A stretch of DNA of 53,992 nt. Origin: Nesterenkonia marinintestina (GTDB lineage Bacteria; Actinomycetota; Actinomycetes; Actinomycetales; Micrococcaceae). Positions 45,917-52,397 of this stretch are shown in pieces. The notes under the pieces were generated by a model, which was not told the origin of the DNA, made no database searches, and saw only the letters and a list, made by a program, of their open reading frames with translations. The stretch lies in contig NZ_JAOEFD010000015.1 in NCBI RefSeq assembly GCF_025420485.1, positions 1-53,992 of the forward strand, in the 5' to 3' direction. Both the position numbers and the translations under genes were made by a program. The first letter of the stretch is position 1. Each line of letters starts with the position of its first letter.

Positions 45917-46836
45917 CCGCCGCGTTTGCGGGCGCCCGCGACGACGGAGACCTCGACGGAATCGATGTCCTGCGCCCACTCCGACTCTGCGAGGTAGGTG
46001 TAGAGCGCCTGGGGGCCGCTGACGGTGATGTCGGCGACGAGCTGTGAGGAGCCCGCGATGGCGGCCACATAGCGGGCCTTGGGGTCCGCGGCGATGGCCG
46101 TGCCGACCTGGGGGACCCGATGCGGGGCGACCCGCAGCCACAGGAGCGCTTCGGTCCGCAGACCGGCGCGCTCGGGTTCGACCAGAGCGCGGAGATGCAG
46201 GCGATCCTCCGCGATCAGCGCATCGAGATGACGACGTGCCGTGGACTGTGAGGTTCCTGCCCGGCGGGCGAGCTCGTCGATGCTCGTCCGGCCGTCGTCC
46301 ACGAGGGAGCCGATGATCGCCTCATCGATCTCCGAGCCGCCCTCCGGGTGATGGGTCACGGGCATGGTGTCCTCATCTCCGAGCGAGAGGGCGCCGCGCT
46401 CGGAGTCGGAGAGCACGCCGAGCCGCCATCCCCGGATGGTCCGGAAGTAGTGCAGGATCGGAAGCGTCTCGGCGTGGGCGAAGCCGGGGGTGATGGAGGC
46501 GTCGAGCGAGTAGGGCCTCTCGGTCGCGGGGCTGAAGACCTCAGCGACGACGTCGTAGGCCCCGGCGAGCATGTAGCTGAACGTGACCTCGGGGCGCGTG
46601 GCCAGGGACTCGGCCGCTGTGGCGCGTGCGCCGGGATGGCACGTCCCCCTCAGCAGCATCGACGTCCCGGTGGTGCGCACCCCGGCGACCACGACGCTGC
46701 GGCGGGCCAGCAGCGTGCCGCCCCGTCTGGCGATCATCCGCTCGTTCTCCCCGAGGGCGGCGGCCACCCGACGCCAGCTGGCTCGGGGATCGCACTGGAG
46801 GGCCTCCGCGATCCGGAGTTCCAGGGGGTCCATCAT
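45862..46836 (-). CDS. double-length Lrp/AsnC family regulator
   Basis: 324 residues, twice the usual Lrp size: two tandem HTH-plus-ligand-domain units. The first HTH is near residues 3-48 (LELRIAEALQCDPRASWRRVAAALGENERMI), with its partner domain to ~140. The second HTH is near 168-215 (EIDEAIIGSLVDDGRTSIDELARRAGTSQSTARRHL), with a second AsnC-type domain ending near 305. Lrp proteins sense amino acids and control transport and catabolism. ATG at 46836 overlaps the upstream hydrolase stop (ATGA). It converges on the amidase and probably regulates the DUF5058/carbamoylase genes. Confidence 0.88.
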   Translation of the reverse strand: MMDPLELRIAEALQCDPRASWRRVAAALGENERMIARRGGTLLARRSVVVAGVRTTGTSMLLRGTCHPGARATAAESLATRPEVTFSYMLAGAYDVVAEVFSPATERPYSLDASITPGFAHAETLPILHYFRTIRGWRLGVLSDSERGALSLGDEDTMPVTHHPEGGSEIDEAIIGSLVDDGRTSIDELARRAGTSQSTARRHLDALIAEDRLHLRALVEPERAGLRTEALLWLRVAPHRVPQVGTAIAADPKARYVAAIAGSSQLVADITVSGPQALYTYLAESEWAQDIDSVEVSVVAGARKRGGQLFEAPGATVGHSVASS

Positions 46837-47675
46837 GATCGCCGCCCCGTCGGGCCGGTACGGTCGCCTGCGCCGCGCCGCGCCATGAACTCGGCGGTGC
46901 GCCGGGGCCAGGACCGCAGCTGCTCGGGGGTCTCGGCGACGTCCAGGGTGGAGTCGGGCAGCAGGCGGTGCAGCTCCTCCGCGGTGGAGAGCGGGTGGGC
47001 GGCGTCCTCGGTCCAGGCCAGCAGCTGACAGGGGACGTCGAGTCGGCGCAGACGCTCCGGGTCGGGCAGGTCGGTCAGGGCGGCCCCGCGGAAGACCGAG
47101 GGCAGCAGCTCGCGGGACACCGAGGGCATGGTCTCCTTGGTGCGATCGGCCTGGGCCGGCGGAGGCGGCATCAGCCGTCCCAGCCGGGCGAAGGCCGCGA
47201 CCCCCAGTGCCTCCACCATCCGCGCCGCCCGCCGATAGTCCTTCGCCTGTGCGGCCCGGGTCTCCCAGGCGGTCGGCGGGACCAGCAGCGTCAGCGAGGT
47301 GAACCGGTCCGGGTCCTCGAGTGCCGCGTACAGCAGAGTGGCCGCTCCCATGGACGGTCCGGCGGCGGCGACACGCTCGCCCGGGGCGACGACGTCGAGC
47401 AGCCCCAGCAGATCGGCCGCCAGCTGAGGCCACACGTAGTCCTCGGGGACCGGTCGGCCGGTGGAGCTCCCGTGCGCCCGTGCGTCGATGTGCAGGGTGC
47501 GCACCCCGTGGAGCTCCTGGGTCATGTCGAGTCCCGCGGCGCGCTCGCGCAGGGCGTGGGACGTCAGCCCGTGCAGCTGCACCACCGCGGGGCCCTCCCC
47601 GGCGCTCCGGCAGTGCAGCTGGGCACCGTCCGCCTGGTACATCCCCACAGGGGTGCTCCTCTCCGAGCCGCACAT
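46833..47675 (-). CDS. alpha/beta hydrolase
   Basis: 280 residues. The fold is clear: VVQLHGLTSHALRER (oxyanion loop), HIDARAHGSSTGRP, AAGPSMGAATLLYAAL with nucleophile Ser in GPSMG, then a mobile lid with MPPPPAQADRTK, LLAWTEDAAHPLSTAEEL (acid near ED) and the C-terminal region. The catalytic His should follow; none is obvious near the end of the sequence (VAETPEQLRSWPRR), so activity may be altered. Start ATG 47675 lacks a good RBS; ATG 47642, after GAGAGGAG, is an alternative. Translationally coupled to the Lrp gene and divergent from the condensation-domain gene. Confidence 0.83.
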   Translation of the reverse strand: MCGSERSTPVGMYQADGAQLHCRSAGEGPAVVQLHGLTSHALRERAAGLDMTQELHGVRTLHIDARAHGSSTGRPVPEDYVWPQLAADLLGLLDVVAPGERVAAAGPSMGAATLLYAALEDPDRFTSLTLLVPPTAWETRAAQAKDYRRAARMVEALGVAAFARLGRLMPPPPAQADRTKETMPSVSRELLPSVFRGAALTDLPDPERLRRLDVPCQLLAWTEDAAHPLSTAEELHRLLPDSTLDVAETPEQLRSWPRRTAEFMARRGAGDRTGPTGRRS

Positions 47676-47686
47676 GAGACGGCAGG

Positions 47687-47715
47687 TGTGACGTCGTCGT
47701 CCTCGCCCCTAGACT
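47687..47715 (+). promoter_or_regulatory. promoter of condensation-domain gene
   Basis: TGTGAC (47687-47692), a 17-base spacer and TAGACT (47710-47715) form a good sigma-70-type promoter. The -10 ends six bases before ATG 47722, so the transcript would be leaderless or nearly so. Confidence 0.65.
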
Positions 47716-47721
47716 ACGCGT

Positions 47722-49047
47722 ATGCGGCTGACCTCCGTGGCGAGGATGGGGACCCGGGCCGGACGGGTCACGAGCCTCCCGTTCATCGCTCTCCCACTGG
47801 ACGGTCCTGTCGCGTCCGAGGAGCGGCTGACGATCTCCTTCGACCAGGCACGCCACGTCGGACTCGGTCCGCGCCCCGGGTCATGGATGGCGGTGGCGCT
47901 GAGCCTGCCCGAGTCCGCGACCCGGCAGCAGATCGCCGAGGCCTGGTGCGCCGTCGTCGCCCGTCACCAGACCCTCCGGACCGTGTTCCTCCGGGACGGG
48001 CCGGACGCCGAGCTCATCCTCACCGAAGTCGACGTCGTCCCCGGCGACTGGCTCCCGCTCACCGACGGGGAGGTCGGGGCGGACGAGGTGCGTGAGGTCC
48101 TGCGGCGACACTTCGACGAGGTGTGCGAACCCTTCGCCCGCCCGTCGCACCGGCTCTGCCTGGTCGAGGCCCCGGATCGGCCCCCGCAGATCGTGGTCGG
48201 GGCCGACCACTCCCACGTCGACGCCTGGTCCCTGCTGCTGGCCCGCGACCTCACCGCCTGCCTGGCCGACGTCGTCGCCGGTCGGAGTTCCATCGGTGGC
48301 GACCTCCCCGCCGCCGAACCGTTCTCCGCACACACGGCGATGCTCGAAGCGCGCACAGATCCTCCGTCCGAGGTGGTGAGCCGCTGGGGCGAGATCCTCC
48401 GTGCCGGCGGGGACGCGATGCCCACCTTTCCGCTGCCCCTGGGCGACCTGAGCAGCCCGCGGGATCAGGTGATGCAGGTCTGCGACGTCGTCGACGCCGA
48501 GGAGCTCGGTCTGTTGGAGGCCTACGCCTCCGACCACGGGGTGCGGCTGCTCAGCGTCGCGATCTCCGCGCTCACCCGGCTGAGCCTCGACGGTGCGGGG
48601 CAGCCGCTGCGTGCAGTCTTCCCCGTGCACAACAGGGAGGACCGGCGCTGGTTCGACTCGGTGGGGTGGTTCATCACCAACGCCGTCCTGGAGAACGGCG
48701 ACCCGTCGTTGGAGTCGGCGCATCGTGCGGTCAGGGAGTCGATCCGGCTGGGCTCGACGCCGCTGACGCCGATCATGCGACCCTATGGCGGGATGCCGGC
48801 GGCGCCGGGGATGTTCGCGATGTCGTGGCTCGATCAGCGGCGCCTGCCCGTCGCTGTGGACGAGAGGCTGGACACCCAGCACGTCTCCGCCGTGATCCGC
48901 ACCGACGGCGTGATGATCTGGTTCGTGGTCAACGGTCGGGGCCTCCACCTGCGCTGCCGCTACCCGGACACCGAGGAGGCGCGGTCGACCGTCCCGACGT
49001 GGCTGGCAGATGTGGTGACCGAGATGCGGTCTCCCATGAAGGGCTGA
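47722..49047 (+). CDS. stand-alone condensation-domain (NRPS/PapA-like) protein
   Basis: 441 residues. The chloramphenicol-acetyltransferase-like fold of NRPS condensation domains and PapA acyltransferases is indicated by AVVARHQTLRTVFLRDG (residues 78-93), the active-site region VGADHSHVDAWS (160-170) and DSVGWFITNAVLEN in the second half. The HHxxxDG motif is changed to D162-H163-S-H-V-D167-A: the catalytic second His and the Asp remain, the first His does not. No adenylation or carrier domain lies nearby, so it probably transfers acyl or aminoacyl groups in trans or forms amides or esters. Leaderless start likely. Confidence 0.82.
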   Translation: MRLTSVARMGTRAGRVTSLPFIALPLDGPVASEERLTISFDQARHVGLGPRPGSWMAVALSLPESATRQQIAEAWCAVVARHQTLRTVFLRDGPDAELILTEVDVVPGDWLPLTDGEVGADEVREVLRRHFDEVCEPFARPSHRLCLVEAPDRPPQIVVGADHSHVDAWSLLLARDLTACLADVVAGRSSIGGDLPAAEPFSAHTAMLEARTDPPSEVVSRWGEILRAGGDAMPTFPLPLGDLSSPRDQVMQVCDVVDAEELGLLEAYASDHGVRLLSVAISALTRLSLDGAGQPLRAVFPVHNREDRRWFDSVGWFITNAVLENGDPSLESAHRAVRESIRLGSTPLTPIMRPYGGMPAAPGMFAMSWLDQRRLPVAVDERLDTQHVSAVIRTDGVMIWFVVNGRGLHLRCRYPDTEEARSTVPTWLADVVTEMRSPMKG

Positions 49048-49412
49048 GGCGGGGCGGACGCGGCGCAGAGTCGGCAGACGTGACCGGATCGCCGGGGTGT
49101 TCAGCAGAATCACGAACCGTCCCGTGCGGGGCGGGCGTGATTCCCTTCCCTTCGCCGAACACCCGGCGATCCGATGCAGGTTCCGCCCGATGCGTCCCTG
49201 GACGCCTCCGGCGGGCCCGCGAGGTCGGCGGATGACCGGGAGCGGGCGCCTGCGCCGCTGTCCGCATGACGACATGTCAGCTGCCGTCACCGTCAGCCCC
49301 AGGGGCGGATGCACGCCGGAGAGAGTACCGGCCAATACCCGCCCTGCGAACAGGGCCAGGACTTACGATATGACCCCTCGGCCCGTGGGGCAATCAGTCG
49401 CGTCCCCAAGGT

Positions 49413-49421
49413 TGTGGATAA
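49413..49421 (-). promoter_or_regulatory. perfect DnaA box outside oriC
   Basis: TGTGGATAA, flanked as GTTGTGGATAACGTG, matches the DnaA consensus exactly. TGTGGGAAA (49445-49453) is a weaker match nearby. Confidence 0.7.
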
Positions 49422-49551
49422 CGTGTGAAGTTCACGGCGTGTCCTGTGGGAAACGTGGGGACAAGCTGTGGGGGCACTCACTTATTCTCTTCGGGGACCG
49501 CGTTGACCTGCGGCGATGCAGCGACACACCTGTGAGTTCAATTTTTTTCAA

Positions 49552-49568
49552 ACGGACTGACGGTCCGT
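49552..49568. promoter_or_regulatory. TetR-type operator-like inverted repeat
   Basis: ACGGAC-TGACG-GTCCGT is a 6-bp inverted repeat with 5-base spacer, following a T-rich run. The form and ACTGACGGTC core resemble TetR/AcrR operators; no TetR gene is adjacent. Confidence 0.45.
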
Positions 49569-49576
49569 CGTCCTGC

Positions 49577-49606
49577 TTGCCGTCCACCTCATGTTGGGTG
49601 TATAGC
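49577..49606 (+). promoter_or_regulatory. candidate promoter for the flavin monooxygenase
   Basis: TTGCCG and TATAGC are 18 bases apart, immediately after the inverted repeat. The resulting leader would be about 180 bases. Confidence 0.4.
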
Positions 49607-49622
49607 AACCTCTCGCCTGTCA

Positions 49623-49642
49623 TTCTCCACAGGTGTTCCACA
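49623..49642 (+). promoter_or_regulatory. paired DnaA-box-like motifs
   Basis: TTCTCCACA (one mismatch) and TGTTCCACA (two mismatches) are 2 bases apart and followed by GGTTGTGG. The first 14 bases, TTCTCCACAGGTGT, occur identically in oriC at 10123-10136. Confidence 0.55.
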
Positions 49643-49720
49643 GGTTGTGGCCCATCGTGGCGCGCCCAGCGACGACTGTCGGGAATAGCATGGGCGCGAC
49701 GGACGTTACGACCTACAACA

Positions 49721-49733
49721 TTCAAAATTTGAA
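49721..49733. promoter_or_regulatory. MarR-operator-like palindrome
   Basis: TTCAAA-A-TTTGAA is a perfect 6+6 palindrome 57 bases before the monooxygenase ATG. AT-rich palindromes of this kind are bound by MarR-family repressors; none is encoded nearby. Confidence 0.4.
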
Positions 49734-49790
49734 GGATCAGTGGCAGGTCGGACATCCGGCGGACTGATCCGTGGACATCAGGAGAAGAAC

Positions 49791-50888
49791 ATGCAGTTCG
49801 GGATCTTCAGCATCGGGGACGTCACCACCGACCCGACCACCGGGCGCACTCCCACCGAGCACGAGCGCATCCGCGCCGCCGTCGCCATAGCCAAGAAGGC
49901 CGAGGAGGTGGGCCTCGACGTCTTCGCCGTCGGCCAGCACCACAATCCGCCGTTCGTGGCTCCCGCGAACCCGCCCATCCTCATGGCGCACATCGCCGCA
50001 CAGACCGAACGGCTCCTGCTCTCCACCGCGACCACGCTGATCACCACCACCGACCCGGTGCGGATCGCCGAGGACTACGCCTACGTCCAGCACCTGGCCG
50101 AGGGGCGGGTCGACCTCACGCTGGGCCGCGGGAACACCGGTCCCGTCTATCCGTGGTTCGGCAAGGACATCCGCGCCGGGATCCCCCTTGCTGTGGAGAA
50201 CTACGCCCTGCTGCACCGGCTGTGGCGTGAGACCGACGTCGACTGGCAGGGCCGCTTCAGGACGCCGTTGCAGAGCTTCACCGCGACACCCCGACCGCTC
50301 GACGACGTGCCGCCCTTCGTCTGGCACGGCTCCATCCGGTCCCCGGAGATCGCCGAGCAGGCCGCCTACTACGGCGACGGGTTCTTCCACAACAACATCT
50401 TCTGGAACAGGGAGCACACCGGGCGGATGGTGGACCTGTACCGGCAGCGCTTCGCCGAGCACGGGCACGGCACGCCCGAGCAGGCCATCGTCGGGCTGGG
50501 AGGTCAGGTGTTCATGCGCCCGAACTCGCAGGACGCCGTGCGGGAGTTCCGCCCGTACTTCGACCGCGCCCCGGTCTACGGCGGCGGTCCGTCGCTGGAG
50601 GAGTTCACCGAGATGACGCCGCTGACCGTCGGCTCCCCCGAACAGGTGATCGAGAAGACGCTGAGCTTCCGGGACTACGCCGGGGACTACCAGCGTCAGC
50701 TCTTCCTCATCGACCACGCCGGACTGCCGCTGGACACCGTGCTCGAGCAGATCGAGATCCTGGGCGAGCAGGTGGTGCCGGTGCTGCGGAAGGAGGTCGC
50801 CGCCCGGGCGCCGGAGGGCACCCCGGAGGCGCCCACCCACCGGTCGCTGGTGCGCCGTCGGGCCGAGCTGGAGCAGTCCCCGGCCTGA
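49791..50888 (+). CDS. LLM-class flavin-dependent monooxygenase
   Basis: 365 residues, luciferase-like monooxygenase family (FMNH2-dependent TIM barrel). Typical segments are MQFGIFSIGDVT, EEVGLDVFAVGQHHNPPF, LLLSTATTLITTTDPVRIAEDYA and LGRGNTGPVYPWFGKDI. The segment HGSIRSPEIAEQAAYYGDGFFHNNIFW is seen in alkanal-monooxygenase-like LLM proteins. The substrate cannot be predicted. ATG 49791 has AGGAGAAG upstream; an ATG at 49740 would add 17 unconserved residues. Its promoter region carries operator-like palindromes. Confidence 0.92.
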   Translation: MQFGIFSIGDVTTDPTTGRTPTEHERIRAAVAIAKKAEEVGLDVFAVGQHHNPPFVAPANPPILMAHIAAQTERLLLSTATTLITTTDPVRIAEDYAYVQHLAEGRVDLTLGRGNTGPVYPWFGKDIRAGIPLAVENYALLHRLWRETDVDWQGRFRTPLQSFTATPRPLDDVPPFVWHGSIRSPEIAEQAAYYGDGFFHNNIFWNREHTGRMVDLYRQRFAEHGHGTPEQAIVGLGGQVFMRPNSQDAVREFRPYFDRAPVYGGGPSLEEFTEMTPLTVGSPEQVIEKTLSFRDYAGDYQRQLFLIDHAGLPLDTVLEQIEILGEQVVPVLRKEVAARAPEGTPEAPTHRSLVRRRAELEQSPA

Positions 50889-50924
50889 GGCTGGGCCGTG
50901 ATCCCCGCGCGCCTCTGAGGCGGC

Positions 50925-52274
50925 TCAGTCGGTGAGGAGCCGGTCCGGGTCGACGACGACGACCTGCCGGTCGTCCCGCTCCAGGCGCCGGACCAGCTCG
51001 CGGATCATCCGCACGCCGGCCCCGGAGATGGAGTCGACCCGGGCGAGGTTCAGCTCGATCTGCTCCAGCAGCTCGGCCGACTCCCAGGCGTCGACCACCG
51101 CGCGCAGCGTGCGCTCGGCGCCGGAGAACCGCAGGGTTCCCTGCAGCACGACCTTCGTCCGCAGTCCCATGGGCGGAGCGCCGTCGTCGGGCAGGACCGC
51201 ATCCCCGGGGTCGCCTCCGTCGCCGACGGTGCCGTCGTCGGTGGCCGGCATCGTGGTGTCGTCCACCGTGCCGATCCATCGCACGGCCGTGTTCGACGGC
51301 TGCTCGTTGCTCATCAGGTGCAGGCCCATGTCGGCGGAGAGGCGCTGGAACATCTGCACGCCCTGCACCGAGTTGCCGACCTCGTCGAGCCGCGGGGAGA
51401 AGCTCGCCAGGCCCACCTGTCCCGGCAGGACCCCGATGATCCCCCCGGAGACGCCCGACTTCGCCGGGATGCCGATCTGGGCCAGCCAGCGGCCGGATCC
51501 GTCGTACATCCCGCAGGTCGCCATCACCGACAGCGTCTGTCGGGCGGCGGTGGGAGAGACGACCCGTGCGCCGGTGATCGGGTTGGTCCCCGAATTGGCC
51601 AGGGTGGCGGCCATCAGGGCGATGTCGCCGACCGTGACCAGTGCGGAGCACACGTCGATGTAGCCCCGGACGGCTTCGGCCGGGGGATTGGTGATGATGT
51701 CGTGGTTGCGCAGCATGTGTGCGATAGCCATGTTGCGGTGCGCGGAGGCGAACTCGTCGTCGGCGGTGTCATAGTCGATGTCCAGGTCCCGTGCGGCGAA
51801 GGCGGAGAGGCCGCCGAGGACCCGGGCGACACGGCGTCGGACCCCTTCGGTCCTGTGCTCCTCAGAAGGGGAGGCCGGGTCCGGCTCCCAGACGTCGGTG
51901 CGCACCAGCTGGTGGGAGGCGATGGCGCCGGCGTTGATCATCGGATTGTAGGGACGGCCCGTACCGCCCTCCAGTGACATCTCGTTGAAGGCCTCGCCGG
52001 AGGGCTCGACGCCGACGGCCTCCAGCACCCGGTCCAGACCGATGTCGTCGATGGCCAGGGCGTAGACGAAGGGCTTGCAGATCGACTGGATGGTGAACTG
52101 ATGGTCCCGCCCTCCGACGTCATAGACCGAGCCGTCGACGGTGCTGATGGCCAGGGCGTGGACGTCCGGGTCCGCCGAGGCCAGCTCGGGGATGTAGTCT
52201 GCGACGTGCCCGGAGCGGTCCGAGGAGCAGGCGTCGAGGACCTCGTCCAGGTAGTCGGGGATCGGTGAGCGCAA
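50925..52274 (-). CDS. glsA: glutaminase with C-terminal STAS domain
   Basis: 449 residues. The N-terminal ~300 residues are a serine-dependent beta-lactamase-like glutaminase: FTIQSICKPF with Ser64-x-x-Lys67, EPSGEAFN, GRPYNPMINAGAI, NMAIAHMLRN and GIPAKSGVSGG. An acidic Asp/Gly linker (345-370) leads to a STAS domain (370-449, TLRFSGAERTLRAVVDAWE to EQIELNLARVDSISGAGVRMI). It hydrolyses glutamine to glutamate and ammonia; the STAS part may be regulatory. Glutaminase-STAS fusions exist in other actinobacteria. Divergent from dnaB. Confidence 0.93.
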   Translation of the reverse strand: MRSPIPDYLDEVLDACSSDRSGHVADYIPELASADPDVHALAISTVDGSVYDVGGRDHQFTIQSICKPFVYALAIDDIGLDRVLEAVGVEPSGEAFNEMSLEGGTGRPYNPMINAGAIASHQLVRTDVWEPDPASPSEEHRTEGVRRRVARVLGGLSAFAARDLDIDYDTADDEFASAHRNMAIAHMLRNHDIITNPPAEAVRGYIDVCSALVTVGDIALMAATLANSGTNPITGARVVSPTAARQTLSVMATCGMYDGSGRWLAQIGIPAKSGVSGGIIGVLPGQVGLASFSPRLDEVGNSVQGVQMFQRLSADMGLHLMSNEQPSNTAVRWIGTVDDTTMPATDDGTVGDGGDPGDAVLPDDGAPPMGLRTKVVLQGTLRFSGAERTLRAVVDAWESAELLEQIELNLARVDSISGAGVRMIRELVRRLERDDRQVVVVDPDRLLTD

Positions 52275-52356
52275 GGTTCCTCCTCGGGCCGGCGGTGGTG
52301 GGACGGTGGGGCGGCCGGAGCCTCAGGCGGCGGGCCGGGACGTCACCGACAAGGCG

Positions 52357-52362
52357 TAGTCT
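52357..52362 (+). promoter_or_regulatory. candidate -10 of dnaB promoter
   Basis: TAGTCT is 35 bases from the dnaB start codon, in the gap to the divergent glutaminase. GAGGGGAGAG follows as the ribosome binding site, so dnaB has its own promoter away from rplI. Confidence 0.5.
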
Positions 52363-52397
52363 AGGGGCAGAGTCGAGCCGACCTGAGGGGAGAGCAG

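Larger units (their letters stand above)
49048..49790. other. 743-bp gap with DnaA boxes and operators
   Basis: No convincing gene. The first half (to ~49350) has ordinary GC; the second is clearly AT-richer. It holds a perfect DnaA box (49413-49421), a TTCTCCACA/TGTTCCACA pair (49623-49642), an ATTTTTTT run, an ACGGAC/GTCCGT inverted repeat, a promoter-like TTGCCG/TATAGC and the palindrome TTCAAAATTTGAA near the downstream gene. Transcription of the monooxygenase probably begins here. Confidence 0.7.

Noticed and set aside
49097-49732. 211-codon plus-strand frame in the gap before the monooxygenase
   Set aside because: No codon bias or domain, and it runs through DnaA boxes and operator-like palindromes.
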